Shown one piece after another: positions 1 through 9,477 of a stretch of 64,000 nucleotides of DNA (position 1 is the stretch's first letter; each line of letters opens with the position of its first letter). Source of the DNA: Tunturibacter psychrotolerans. GTDB lineage: Bacteria; Acidobacteriota; Terriglobia; Terriglobales; Acidobacteriaceae. The translations under genes were made by a program, and so were the position numbers. The stretch covers positions 1,302,001 to 1,366,000 of the forward strand of contig NZ_CP132942.1 in NCBI RefSeq assembly GCF_040359615.1, written 5' to 3'. The notes beneath the pieces were generated by a model that was not told the DNA's origin, made no database searches, and was given only the letters and a program-made list of their open reading frames with translations.

Positions 1-811
1 AGCCATCGGGCGACAGATCACCAAGAGTAGGTGAGGAGATCTCGCTTGGCAGGGGGAGCTTTTGAACCTCACCTGTACGTACGTCTACCTGTGCCAAGAC
101 TGACCTGCCGCCCGAGATTACGGGGATAAAAATTCTTAGTCCATCCGTCGCTGATGCGGGCAAACTCTCAGTTGCCGGCGTACCCGGAGCTATCCAGTCA
201 GTCCTCGTAAGCCGTTCGATGCGTGGCAGCGGGCCGGTTCGCCTTGACCCAGCAAAAAAACCGCCGATACCAGCCAGAAGAGCCGCCAGACAGGCCGCTG
301 CCACCCAGACTCCACTCTTCGGCGGAGCCAGAGCCGAACCCCGAACCGGCAAGTCTTGATGCGTAGAAGTTGATTCTGCGTCGCCTGTCGTGGGCACTCC
401 CGGAACAACATGGACATCGACGCTATCCGACACATAGCCTTCCCCAGAGGTGCTTGTTTCAAGTGCCGCTGTCCGAATCGCGACTGGCGCAATAAATCTA
501 TAACCGCGCTTGGCTAGTGTTTCCACAAACCGTGGATTGTCCGCGGTGTCGCCCAGTGCATCCCTGATCTTGTTGATAGCTGTGCCGATGGAATGATCGA
601 AATCGACGACGGTGTCAGGGCCCCACACTCGTTGCTGAAGTTCGTCCCGGCTAACGACCTCGCCGGCCCGCTCGATAAGGCAAGTAAGCACCCTAAACGG
701 CTGGCTTTGCAGCTTGACCCTGCGACCCGCCTTCCAAAGCTCTCCCGTTTGCAGATCGGCCTCAAATACTCCAAAACTGACCTTCGAGATTGTATCGCTG
801 GGAGACGGCAT
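1..811 (-). CDS. Winged-helix transcriptional regulator with TM segment and periplasmic repeat domain (partial)
   Basis: The reading frame is open from an ATG at 811 to the window edge, so the C-terminus is missing. Residues about 10-100 form an OmpR/CadC-type winged helix: the text around VKLQSQPFRVL, the SRDELQQRVWG helix and the closing KRGYRFIAPV strand are typical. A Pro/Ser/Thr-rich linker follows, then one hydrophobic segment (WVAAACLAALLAGIGGFFAG, roughly 165-185). The last visible part (LPSEISSPTLGDLSPDG) looks like the start of a TolB/PD40-type propeller, a common layout in acidobacteria. It would bind DNA from the membrane and sense something outside; the signal cannot be told. It is divergent from the receptor gene at 1046, whose regulator it may be (inference). 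Confidence 0.8.
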   Translation of the reverse strand, partial: MPSPSDTISKVSFGVFEADLQTGELWKAGRRVKLQSQPFRVLTCLIERAGEVVSRDELQQRVWGPDTVVDFDHSIGTAINKIRDALGDTADNPRFVETLAKRGYRFIAPVAIRTAALETSTSGEGYVSDSVDVHVVPGVPTTGDAESTSTHQDLPVRGSALAPPKSGVWVAAACLAALLAGIGGFFAGSRRTGPLPRIERLTRTDWIAPGTPATESLPASATDGLRIFIPVISGGRSVLAQVDVRTGEVQKLPLPSEISSPTLGDLSPDG

Positions 812-1045
812 CACACGGCCCTAAAGCCTAAGTCTAGCACGTAGAGCAGGTGAGGTTCCGTTTTGGCTGTTGATCGCGCAAATTTAATCGTCTAAGAATC
901 AACAACTTATCTGTTGACGAAAAGATGGCTCATAAAAGACGTCCGGGCGATGGCGTTGATCGGCAGCGAACCGACAATGTTCTAGCCGCAACATGAACAG
1001 TTCAAAGAACTATTTCAGTTGAGTTGTCTTTCAGGAGGCTTCACC

Positions 1046-4000
1046 GTGAACACACACACCTCGGGTTATCGATCTCTCATTAAAAATCTGTTGCTATCTA
1101 TAGTCTGCTTACTCCTAGTCTCAGGCTTGAGCTTACGAGCGCAGACCGACACCGGACGCGTCACCGGGATTGTCACGGATCCAACCGGCGCAGTGGTGCC
1201 AGACACCACGGTGAAGCTCACCAACACAGATACCGGAGCAACCCAGATTCTTACCGCGGGCAGCGACGGCAACTTCACCTTTTCCGCCGTGCCTCGAGGC
1301 AACTATAAGGTTGAAGCCAGCCATGCCGGCTTTCAGAGTGTGAATCAGGCCTTCGTGCTTCAGGTCTCCCAAGTCCAGACGGTCGAGTTCAAGATGCCCG
1401 TGGGTGCCTCCAGCGAGACCGTCGAGGTTAATGACGCGGCACCGGTGGTAGACCTCTCGACTTCTTCCACCGGCTCGGTCATCGAAGGAAAGCAGGTCAC
1501 TGACCTGCCGCTCAATGGTCGCAACTTCACATCACTCGCGAATCTCATCCCCGGCGTCACACGTGGAGCGTTCAACTCAGACGCAAGCGGCCGAAATGGC
1601 AACGTCGAAACCTTTCGCTACTCCGACTCAGGTGGCGGTGCGCTTGCGGTGAACGGACTTCGTCAGCAGTCCAACAACTTCATCCTCGATGGCGTCGATA
1701 ACAATGAATCCCTCGTCAACTCCATCGTATTCTTTACGCCTCCCGAGGCAATTCAAGAGTTCCGCGTTACGACCTCGGTCGCTCCTGCCGAGTTCGGCCG
1801 TGCCGGAGGAGCCATACTGCAAAACTCCGTAAAGTCGGGGACCAATAGTATCCACGGTTCGGCGTTCGGATACTTCCGCGATCAGATCTTCGATGCAAAC
1901 CCTCTTTATTTCAACCCCGGCAACCCTGCTCCCGCATTCCAGCGGAAGCAGTTCGGCGGCGCGGTCGGTGGTCCGCTCTGGAAAGACAAGATCTTTATCT
2001 TCGGTGACTACCAGGCTCTACGTCAGAAACAACCGAAGGACACGGGCTTTTACACCGTGCCGACTCCTCTTATGCGTCAAGGGAACTTCTCCGAGCTTCT
2101 TGGTCAGAACGTGACCAGCAATCCCGGAGCCTTCGCCTCGGCTACCGGCTGCCCGGAGCCTGCCGCTGGAGCCACGCTTGTCGTTGGGGCGATCTATGAT
2201 CCGACCACGTGCCAGCCATTCGCAGGCAACATCATTCCTAAGGATCGCATCAATTCGGCGGGGCTGAACTATCTGAATGCCTTCGACGCACCCACCCGGC
2301 CGGGCGTCCTGAATAACTACTTTGCTGTGCGAAAGGCCATCCAGAACTTCAACGACTTCGACGTCCGCCTCGACTACCATGTCTCGCAAAAGGACTCGGT
2401 CTTCGTACGCTACAGCTATGGTCAGGACAACCTCGACGTCAATAGTCTCTTTACGCACCTGCCAGCAGGCTTTGCTTCGGGTGGAAACGTAAATCACCCA
2501 CGAGGCGGAGCGGCTGGTTACACCCACGTCTTCACCTCGAACCTCGTCAACGAGTTCCGCTTCGGCTATATTCGTCCTGAGTTCGCATATGTGAATCCCG
2601 ACCAGGGCATACCGATCTCTGCCAATCTGGGCATCGTCAACGCCAATCGCAACTCGCTCTTGGGGGGCGGCGCTCTAATTGGCGGAAGCAACACCCAAAT
2701 CGAGTACACGGGCGACGGCGGCCCGTACTCTGTTCCTGAAAAGACATTTCAGTACCTTGACAGTGTTAGCTACACTCATGGCAAACACACCATGAAAGCT
2801 GGCGCGAATATCATCCGCCGTGAAGTCGACTTCTTCCAGGGAAATGACTCGAAGGGCTACTTTGTCCTTGGTGGCGTCAATTTTCCTGGGACTGGACGCT
2901 TCACCGGCTACGAAACCTCAGAGGTCCTTGCCGGTTTCTCGGACTACGAGATTGGAGCGTCAAGCACCTTCTTCAAGACGTTCAACTACGAGACTGGTTA
3001 CTTTGTACAGGACGACTGGAAAGTAAATCGTCGCCTGACTCTCAACCTGGGTATCCGCTACGACCTTTACACCTACCCCTACGAGCAGAACAATAATCAG
3101 GCGAACTACGACATCTCGACCGGTACCCTCCAGGTCGCCGGGGTCAATGGAAACTCGCGCTCGCTCATCAACACCGATAAGAACAACTTCGCACCTCGCG
3201 TCGGTTTCGCATATGACCTCTACGGAAACGGAAAGACTTCACTCCGCGGCGGCTATGGCATCTTCTACTTCCTCGACCGGGGTGGCGTGGGCAACCAGCT
3301 GTCCAACCAACCAGGTTTTAACGGTGTCAATCAGTACACCGCCACCAATGGCTACCGCATTACGTTCACTGGCCAAAGCCCCACCACTCCGAACAATGCT
3401 GCCACTGCCACCGCTGCTCTTCCCATACCCGCATTCGGGCCCGGAGCCGTCAACACAATCAACCTCGCTAACGCGACCGTCATCTCTGTGCCGGTAAACA
3501 ATCAGAACGGTGCAGTCACGCAGTACAACCTGCAAATTCAACAACAACTCGACCACGCTACTTCGGTGAACGTCGCGTATGTTGGCAACAAGTCGGATCA
3601 CCTCATGACCTGGTTCAATGCCAACTCACCCGTTCTCGACGGCACCACCGCCGGCCTCTATCCGAATCGCGGAACGATCACGGAAGGTCTCGCGGGCGGC
3701 TCCTCCAAGTATGACGGCTTGCAGGTCTATCTCAACCGCAGTGTTGGGTCGAGCCTGCTCGCGACCGTCGCGTACACCTGGTCGCATTCGCGCGACAATT
3801 CAAACGGGGCCTTCAGCTCAGGCACCGGGGCAAGCTCAAGCGGACGTATCTTCATCACCCCGGACGGTCCGGACCTGAACGCCAACTACGGCAACTCCGA
3901 TCAGGACCAGCGAAACGTCTTTGTCGCAAGCGCCGTCTACTCGCTTCCCGTCGGTCGCGGCAAGACGTTTGGCGCAAACATGAATCGCGGCCTCGATGAA

Positions 4001-4540
4001 CTCCTCGGTGGGTGGCAGCTCAACACCATCGTCACACTCGACAGCGGCACGCCAATCGACTTCAGCACCACAGGAAGTCCCGGAACGATCGACAACCGGC
4101 CGGACCTCATCAGCTTTAGCAAAGTGAAGCGTCAGCTCGTTGGCGGATCGAACAACTCCAATAACCGCACGTTCTTTACCGGCGTCTTCGGCCTTCCCCC
4201 TATCAACTCGTCCGGCATCTTCACCCGTCCTGGAAATCTGCAACGCAATGCATTTTCCGGCCCAGGCTATAAAACGGTGGACCTTGGAATCTTCAAGGGA
4301 TTCCACATTACCGAACGGGTCAACGCTGAGTTCCGCGCTCAAGCCTACAACCTGTTCAACACCCCACAATTCGGAAATCCGGACACCAACCTCCACGACG
4401 GGACCAACATCCCCGGATCTAACACCGTCTTTACCACCGGTGCTAACGGCAGTGGAGCAGACAACGGGTTTGGGAGCATTAACAGCATTCGCCTCAACAC
4501 CGAACGCCAGTTAGAGCTCGCGGCTCACATCAACTTCTAA
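1046..4540 (+). CDS. Oar-like TonB-dependent receptor with carboxypeptidase-regulatory N-terminal domain
   Basis: Predicted outer-membrane receptor of 1164 residues. I chose the GTG at 1046 because AGGAGG lies at 1033-1038; the upstream in-frame TTG at 1019 has no such site. An N-terminal signal peptide ends near LSLRAQ. A carboxypeptidase-regulatory (Ig-like) domain follows (GRVTGIVTDPTGAVVPDTTV, about 35-115), then a plug (LPLNGRNFTSLANLIPGV) and a long beta-barrel ending in a C-terminal aromatic strand (LELAAHINF). This is the Oar/CarboxypepD_reg-TonB class that is expanded in Acidobacteriota. The two exported GH13 enzymes directly downstream suggest an oligosaccharide such as a maltodextrin as ligand. 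That is inferred from context; the receptor itself does not show a substrate. Confidence 0.9.
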   Translation: MNTHTSGYRSLIKNLLLSIVCLLLVSGLSLRAQTDTGRVTGIVTDPTGAVVPDTTVKLTNTDTGATQILTAGSDGNFTFSAVPRGNYKVEASHAGFQSVNQAFVLQVSQVQTVEFKMPVGASSETVEVNDAAPVVDLSTSSTGSVIEGKQVTDLPLNGRNFTSLANLIPGVTRGAFNSDASGRNGNVETFRYSDSGGGALAVNGLRQQSNNFILDGVDNNESLVNSIVFFTPPEAIQEFRVTTSVAPAEFGRAGGAILQNSVKSGTNSIHGSAFGYFRDQIFDANPLYFNPGNPAPAFQRKQFGGAVGGPLWKDKIFIFGDYQALRQKQPKDTGFYTVPTPLMRQGNFSELLGQNVTSNPGAFASATGCPEPAAGATLVVGAIYDPTTCQPFAGNIIPKDRINSAGLNYLNAFDAPTRPGVLNNYFAVRKAIQNFNDFDVRLDYHVSQKDSVFVRYSYGQDNLDVNSLFTHLPAGFASGGNVNHPRGGAAGYTHVFTSNLVNEFRFGYIRPEFAYVNPDQGIPISANLGIVNANRNSLLGGGALIGGSNTQIEYTGDGGPYSVPEKTFQYLDSVSYTHGKHTMKAGANIIRREVDFFQGNDSKGYFVLGGVNFPGTGRFTGYETSEVLAGFSDYEIGASSTFFKTFNYETGYFVQDDWKVNRRLTLNLGIRYDLYTYPYEQNNNQANYDISTGTLQVAGVNGNSRSLINTDKNNFAPRVGFAYDLYGNGKTSLRGGYGIFYFLDRGGVGNQLSNQPGFNGVNQYTATNGYRITFTGQSPTTPNNAATATAALPIPAFGPGAVNTINLANATVISVPVNNQNGAVTQYNLQIQQQLDHATSVNVAYVGNKSDHLMTWFNANSPVLDGTTAGLYPNRGTITEGLAGGSSKYDGLQVYLNRSVGSSLLATVAYTWSHSRDNSNGAFSSGTGASSSGRIFITPDGPDLNANYGNSDQDQRNVFVASAVYSLPVGRGKTFGANMNRGLDELLGGWQLNTIVTLDSGTPIDFSTTGSPGTIDNRPDLISFSKVKRQLVGGSNNSNNRTFFTGVFGLPPINSSGIFTRPGNLQRNAFSGPGYKTVDLGIFKGFHITERVNAEFRAQAYNLFNTPQFGNPDTNLHDGTNIPGSNTVFTTGANGSGADNGFGSINSIRLNTERQLELAAHINF

Positions 4541-4552
4541 CTGCTTCCATTA

Positions 4553-4595
4553 AAGCGGCACCTGTGAGCACGTCTCTCTGGTGCCGCTTGTCTTC
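4553..4595 (+). terminator. Probable hairpin terminator after the first receptor gene
   Basis: Perfect 10-bp arms AAGCGGCACC (4553-4562) and GGTGCCGCTT (4580-4589) sit 12 bp after the receptor stop. The T-tract (TGTCTTC) is weak, so some read-through into the GH13 genes is possible. Confidence 0.6.
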
Positions 4596-4645
4596 ATTAA
4601 ATTCAATCATCGCACCGTCGCGAATTTTCCTGAGGATCTGTTTCC

Positions 4646-6463
4646 ATGCGCCGCCTACTTCTTGTCTTCGCGTGCTCCATCTCCGCGCTCGCGCAGTCTC
4701 CTCAAATCGACAAAGTAGATCCTCCAAACTGGTGGGCCGCGATGCCTGCCCCCATGCTCCTCGCAAAGGGGGAGAACCTGAGCGACGCACGCTTCACCTT
4801 GAGCGATGCCACCTTACACATCAAAAAAACGGTCATCTCTGATAACGGCCGCTACGCCCAAATCTGGTTAACGGCGTCGCCCACCCGAATGGAAACAATC
4901 CGAATTACCGCCCGAAACTCGAAGGGCACAACCACCATCCCCTACACGTTCGCCCTCCGCCGAAGATCATCCGACGGCTTCGCCGGGTTTTCCTCTAAAG
5001 ACGTGATGTATCTCATCATGATCGATCGATTCGCCGATGGTGACCCTTCCAACGATGGACCTGATCACGATGCCGAACTGGCCAAACCCCGCGGTTGGCA
5101 CGGCGGCGATCTCCGCGGCATTACTCAGCACCTCGACTACCTTCAGCAGCTCGGCATCACGACCATCTGGATCACGCCTGTCTATCAAAATCACGGCAAC
5201 CAGAGCTATCACGGCTACGGAGCAACCGACATGTACGCCGTCGACGAACACTTCGGCGATCTTACCGATTTGAAAGATCTCTCCACCGCACTTCATGCTC
5301 GACACATGAAGCTCGTTCTTGACACGGTTCCAAACCACGTCGGCCCAAACCACCCATGGGTCCGCGACAGTCCTGATCCCACATGGTTCCACGGCACGCT
5401 TGAAAATCACACTATCGCGCAGGGAGACTTCGCTCCGCTCACAGATCCCCACGCCCCTTGGCGCGACCAAAGCAATGTGACTCAGGGGTGGTTCGCTAAT
5501 ACTCTTCCCGATCTCAACCAGGAGGATCCCGCCGTCTCCTGCTACCTGATTCAAAATGCGGTCTGGTGGACGGAACAGGCTGGTCTCGACGGTCTGCGCA
5601 TTGACACATTCCCTTACGTCGGTCGCGCCTTCTGGCAGAGCTTCCACGCGCAGCTCCACTCGCTCTACCCGCACTTCACCACCGTGGGAGAAGTATTCAA
5701 CAGCGACGCCACTATTACTTCTACCTTCGCCGGCGGGGTCACCCGCACTGGAGTAGACACAGGTCTCGACACACCCTTCGACTTTCCCACGTACTTTGCT
5801 CTGCGCGATGTCTTCCTCAAAGATGCGCCGATGACCAGACTCGCCGACGTTCTCCGGCTCGACAATCTATATCCCCACCCTGAGCGCCTCGTTCCTTTCC
5901 TTGGAAACCACGACACCACCCGTTTTTTCGACGGCGCCACTTCACTGAATACTCTTGAGCTGGCCTTTACAGTTCTCACCACCATGCGAGGATTGCCACA
6001 GATATACTCTGGCGACGAAATCGCCATGCGCGGAGGAGCAGACCCAGACAACCGCCACGATTTTCCCGGAGGCTTTGGTTCCACGCAAGATGGTGCCTTC
6101 AACTCAGCAGGACGCTCTCCCGATCAACAAAGAGCATTCTCATCACTTCAGACGCTTCTCGCTCTTCGCAGCTCGCACCCGGCCCTTCAGACTGGAACCG
6201 AGCAACTGCTCCACGCCGACAAAAACACTCTCGTGTTCGTTCGCACACTTACCACCTCAACCCACGGAATCGAGCGAACTCTAGTTGCCGTAAACAAAAG
6301 CAGCGAAGCGTCAGATGTGGTTATCAAGACCGACGAGACAGAGATTCAGAACGCGCAGAGAAGCACGGTCCTCTTAGGCTCGCCCGGCTCAATCTCTATA
6401 AAGACCGGCACACTTACAGTCCATCTCGCAGCCAATGCAGCGGTAATTTCAGACCTCGATTAG
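4646..6463 (+). CDS. Exported GH13 alpha-glucosidase/cyclomaltodextrinase-like enzyme
   Basis: Hydrolase of alpha-1,4-glucans, 605 residues. Signal peptide at 1-17 (ending SALAQ). The N-terminal beta domain starts DPPNWW, which resembles the cyclomaltodextrinase/neopullulanase N-domain, at about 18-105. The GH13 barrel follows with its motifs: DTVPNHVG (region I), DGLRIDTF with nucleophile D320, VGEVF with acid/base E349, and FLGNHDTTRF with stabiliser D423. An all-beta C-domain closes it. Start ATG 4646 follows GAGGATC. It lies 105 bp behind the receptor and 53 bp ahead of a close paralogue. It probably cuts imported or surface maltodextrins in the periplasm. Family certain; exact specificity (neopullulanase, maltogenic amylase, cyclomaltodextrinase) not decided. 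Confidence 0.92.
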   Translation: MRRLLLVFACSISALAQSPQIDKVDPPNWWAAMPAPMLLAKGENLSDARFTLSDATLHIKKTVISDNGRYAQIWLTASPTRMETIRITARNSKGTTTIPYTFALRRRSSDGFAGFSSKDVMYLIMIDRFADGDPSNDGPDHDAELAKPRGWHGGDLRGITQHLDYLQQLGITTIWITPVYQNHGNQSYHGYGATDMYAVDEHFGDLTDLKDLSTALHARHMKLVLDTVPNHVGPNHPWVRDSPDPTWFHGTLENHTIAQGDFAPLTDPHAPWRDQSNVTQGWFANTLPDLNQEDPAVSCYLIQNAVWWTEQAGLDGLRIDTFPYVGRAFWQSFHAQLHSLYPHFTTVGEVFNSDATITSTFAGGVTRTGVDTGLDTPFDFPTYFALRDVFLKDAPMTRLADVLRLDNLYPHPERLVPFLGNHDTTRFFDGATSLNTLELAFTVLTTMRGLPQIYSGDEIAMRGGADPDNRHDFPGGFGSTQDGAFNSAGRSPDQQRAFSSLQTLLALRSSHPALQTGTEQLLHADKNTLVFVRTLTTSTHGIERTLVAVNKSSEASDVVIKTDETEIQNAQRSTVLLGSPGSISIKTGTLTVHLAANAAVISDLD

Positions 6464-6516
6464 GCAACCCGACTCACAGGCTCGAAATAGATGTCGCCTT
6501 CTGAAGGAGATCGTAG

Positions 6517-8463
6517 ATGGATTGTTCACGTCATATCGCAAGCGAAATCGACGATTCATCGATTGGAGGAAAGCATCTTACGTCGAATTACATGCTCTCA
6601 CTCGCGCTGATCTTTTTGTTCTGTGCCGTGGGACCATCCGGATTTTCCCAGGCGCCAGTCTTTTCAAAAATAGATCCTCCCAATTGGTGGACAGAGTTGC
6701 CAGATCCGGTGCTGTTGGTCCAGGGAGAACATCTGCAAGGCACACAGTTTTCCATCAAAAATTCAGACACAACCATCGATCTCGTACGTACTTCTCCCAA
6801 TGGTCATTGGGCGTTCCTAAAGCTTGACATCAAGTCGGCAAAACCGGGCTCATTCCTCCTCGAAGCACGAAACTCCGCGGGGGCCACGTCAATTCCCTAC
6901 GCCCTCACCACCCGCGAGAAGCCCGCCGCAGACCCACGAGGATTTTCATCGCAAGACGCGATGTACCTCATCATGACCGACCGTTTTGCAGACGGCGATC
7001 CTGACAACAATCGTCAACCAGGCATGACATATGACCGCAATGATCCTCACGCTTGGCATGGCGGCGATCTTCGTGGGATTCAACAGCACCTCGACTACCT
7101 TCAGGACCTGGGTGTAACTACCGTTTGGATCACCCCAGTCGATCAGAATCGCGAGACAGACAGCTATCACGGCTACGGTACGACCGATATGTACAAAGTG
7201 GATGAACACTTTGGTACGCTCGCCGATCTCACCGCACTTGCCAACGACCTCCACGCTCGAGGCATGAAGCTGGTCTTGGATATCGTTCCGAACCACGTCG
7301 GTCCGGCCCATCCGTGGGTGGAGGATTCGCCCACTCCCGATTGGTTCCACGGAACGAAAGCGCAACATCGACTCGCTCAAGGCAACTTCCGCGCTCTCAT
7401 GGATCCTAATGCTTCCTCGCGCGATCGAAAAGACGTTCTCGATGGCTGGTTCGTCGATCTCCTGCCGGATATGAATCAGGAGAATCCGCTTGTGGCTCAA
7501 TATTTGATACAAAACACAATATGGTGGGTACAGGAGACCTCAGCCGATGGCCTCAGATTGGATACTTTCCCGTATGTGGGACGTCAATTCTGGCATGATT
7601 TTCACGCAAAACTTATCACGATCTTTCCACATCTGACAACCGTAGGCGAGGTATTCAACGGAACATTTGCCATGCCTCCCATGCTCAACTCTTTCTTTGC
7701 TGGAGGCGCTGTCCGCAGCGGTGGCACGACTGATATCGACACAGGTCTCTACACCCCTTTCGACTACCCATTTTTTTCAGTCATACGAGATGTCACTGTT
7801 CGGAACGCGCCGATGACAGGTCTGGCAAATTTGTTCCGGCAAGACAGCATGTACCCTCATCCTGACCGGTTAGTAACTCTCCTAGGCAGTCACGACACGA
7901 AACGGTTCATGAGCGAACCGGGAGCGACGCCCGAAAAACTATTGTTGGCGTTCGGCATTCTTCTTACCGCCCGTGGCACCCCCGTCATATATTCGGGAGA
8001 CGAGATTGGCATGGCCGGCGGCGAAGACCCCGATAATCGGAGGGACTTCCCCGGTGGTTTTGAACCAGAAGAATCCTCGGCCAACGCATTCCTTTCCGCT
8101 CGAAGGAGCACCGACGAGGCGAACGTTCACAACGCCGTCAAGCGGCTTTTGGCAGTGCGAAATAGCGTTAAAGCGTTGCAGCTAGGAAAGCAACAATTGG
8201 TTCAGTCCGATGAGGATACGATTGCTTATGTGCGCGGGCTAAACCTGGAACACGGATGTGCCGCAGGCCAAGACAGAGTTCTTGTTCTTGCAAACAAGTC
8301 CGATACCACCAGGAAGCTAACTATCGATATGAACGAAACTGCAATGGAAGATTGCACTAGAAGTAAGCTGCTGCTCGGCGACAAACATTCAGTCCAAATA
8401 TCTTCGCATTCAATCAGCGCGAACGTCGCTCCGCTAGGCCTAACGGTTGTACAACTTCGCTAA
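6517..8463 (+). CDS. Exported GH13 alpha-glucosidase, tandem paralogue
   Basis: Second GH13 enzyme, 648 residues, clearly a duplicate of the gene before it: same DPPNWW N-terminal domain, same barrel motifs and same spacing. Catalytic residues are intact: nucleophile D349 (DGLRLDTF), acid/base E378 (VGEVF), stabiliser D460 (GSHDTKRF). The ATG at 6517 follows AAGGAG. It adds 25 polar residues ahead of the signal-peptide core (MLSLALIFLFCAVG), so an internal start at 6592 is a real alternative for export. There are insertions near residues 165-175 (DPDNNRQPGMTYDRND) and 388-405 relative to the first copy, which may change loop-dependent specificity. Probably co-transcribed with the first GH13 gene. 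Confidence 0.9.
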   Translation: MDCSRHIASEIDDSSIGGKHLTSNYMLSLALIFLFCAVGPSGFSQAPVFSKIDPPNWWTELPDPVLLVQGEHLQGTQFSIKNSDTTIDLVRTSPNGHWAFLKLDIKSAKPGSFLLEARNSAGATSIPYALTTREKPAADPRGFSSQDAMYLIMTDRFADGDPDNNRQPGMTYDRNDPHAWHGGDLRGIQQHLDYLQDLGVTTVWITPVDQNRETDSYHGYGTTDMYKVDEHFGTLADLTALANDLHARGMKLVLDIVPNHVGPAHPWVEDSPTPDWFHGTKAQHRLAQGNFRALMDPNASSRDRKDVLDGWFVDLLPDMNQENPLVAQYLIQNTIWWVQETSADGLRLDTFPYVGRQFWHDFHAKLITIFPHLTTVGEVFNGTFAMPPMLNSFFAGGAVRSGGTTDIDTGLYTPFDYPFFSVIRDVTVRNAPMTGLANLFRQDSMYPHPDRLVTLLGSHDTKRFMSEPGATPEKLLLAFGILLTARGTPVIYSGDEIGMAGGEDPDNRRDFPGGFEPEESSANAFLSARRSTDEANVHNAVKRLLAVRNSVKALQLGKQQLVQSDEDTIAYVRGLNLEHGCAAGQDRVLVLANKSDTTRKLTIDMNETAMEDCTRSKLLLGDKHSVQISSHSISANVAPLGLTVVQLR

Positions 8464-8998
8464 CTCCTCGAGATATTTGTGCCTCGTTCCTATCTCTAAG
8501 GAAGAACTATCTCGACGCCAGCGGCCTGCGTGGTGAGCTCAATCTAGAAACCCATCCGAGTACAGTTGATAGCCATGCAGATAAAGCTTCAACAAATCAC
8601 GTGGATCGTAACCAGGTCGTCCAATCTCCGCGGCCTGAGCGCGGCCGAAGCCAGATCAGACATCGCAAGCATTTCGACAAATGCGTCAATCACGCGGCAT
8701 ACATGATCTGCAGGAACAAAATCATCAAGCGTCACAGGAAACAAAGTTCCTTGCTGCCGCCTTTCACCTTTGATGCAGGGGTCGTGAAAGATGCCTCGTG
8801 TACAGGGACATAGCCTCATTCCTTTCTGTTAAAAAATCGACCCGGAACTCGCGGGAAACGATCTCCTCAACCTCTAAACGGATGTGCACTTCTGATGACT
8901 TCTTTGACACCGGTCCTGATAGCGCTCTAAGGTTGCGGAGCTTGATTGTCGCGTTATTGGGTTCTGCTTCAGCGGGGCCGACCAGCAAAAATCTGTCG
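8464..8998. other. Intergenic stretch holding a transposase relic
   Basis: About 535 bp between the second GH13 gene and a small membrane-protein gene. Apart from the transposase fragment at 8549-8819 I see no coding sequence I can support. A minus-strand open frame at 8764-8988 has no family resemblance that I recognise. Confidence 0.6.
8549..8819 (-). pseudogene. IS1182-type transposase N-terminal fragment, frameshifted and truncated
   Basis: Read on the minus strand, one frame gives GERRQQGTLFPVTLDDFVPA and then HVCRVIDAFVEMLAMSDL. A second frame continues as GFGRAQAAEIGRPGYDPRDL and LKLYLHGY. Together these match the conserved N-terminal portion of IS1182/IS1380-like DDE transposases. 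The two halves are joined in frame if one G is restored in the run near 8660 (CTGGCTTC instead of CTGGGCTTC). Homology stops abruptly near 8565 and the catalytic DDE part is absent. It is therefore a dead relic. No terminal inverted repeats are visible. Family name is by eye; IS1182 is my best guess. Confidence 0.75.
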
Positions 8999-9358
8999 TT
9001 AGGGTTTCCAGAGAGTCATGATCAATCCGCCAACGACGATAAAGGCTCCGCCAAGATAAATCGGCTTCGTCGGTGATTGATGAAATTGCAGCTTCGCCAT
9101 GATTTGAGCGACAAGAAAGAACAGCACAACATAGATGCCAAGGAGCTTCCCGAAATCAACTTTCGAGGAGTTCAGGAATAAGCTGTAGCACACGAACACT
9201 GCCACGCCTGCAAGAAACCACATGGCGCGTCTCATTCCTGAGGCATGGTAAAGACCAGATTGAAAACAAGCATCGCCTTGGACCTCGAGATACGCTGCGA
9301 GGACAAGAACGGCGAATGTACCGGCAGGGGTGGAGACAATCTGGGTAAGTTGATTCAT
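8999..9358 (-). CDS. Small four-helix membrane protein, SMR/YnfA-like
   Basis: About 119 residues with four hydrophobic helices. The first (FAVLVLAAYLEVQGDAC) carries a membrane-embedded Glu near residue 25, as in small multidrug resistance proteins; the last (YLGGAFIVVGGLIMTLW) resembles the closing helix of SMR/YnfA proteins. I set the start at 9358, where AAGGA lies 5 bases upstream. The open frame continues to 9460 but the extra residues are polar and lack a ribosome site. It lies downstream of the two-component pair on the same strand with about 120 bp between, so it may be their target or simply a neighbour. Function not established. Confidence 0.65.
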   Translation of the reverse strand: MNQLTQIVSTPAGTFAVLVLAAYLEVQGDACFQSGLYHASGMRRAMWFLAGVAVFVCYSLFLNSSKVDFGKLLGIYVVLFFLVAQIMAKLQFHQSPTKPIYLGGAFIVVGGLIMTLWKP

Positions 9359-9477
9359 CATGGTCCTTAGAAACCGCATGTTCGAGTTCGCTCTATTGTC
9401 TGGTTGCAATGACAGAACCTGACGATTCGCTGCTCTGTCATCTCGTGTCTGAGCACGCACGTAGCAATCGCGGTCCT

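Noticed and set aside
2018..2527. 169-residue minus-strand open frame
   Set aside because: Lies wholly inside the first receptor gene, which has signal peptide, domains and ribosome site; this is an antisense shadow.
8764..8988. 74-residue minus-strand open frame
   Set aside because: Overlaps the transposase relic region, no ribosome site or family pattern that I can support.
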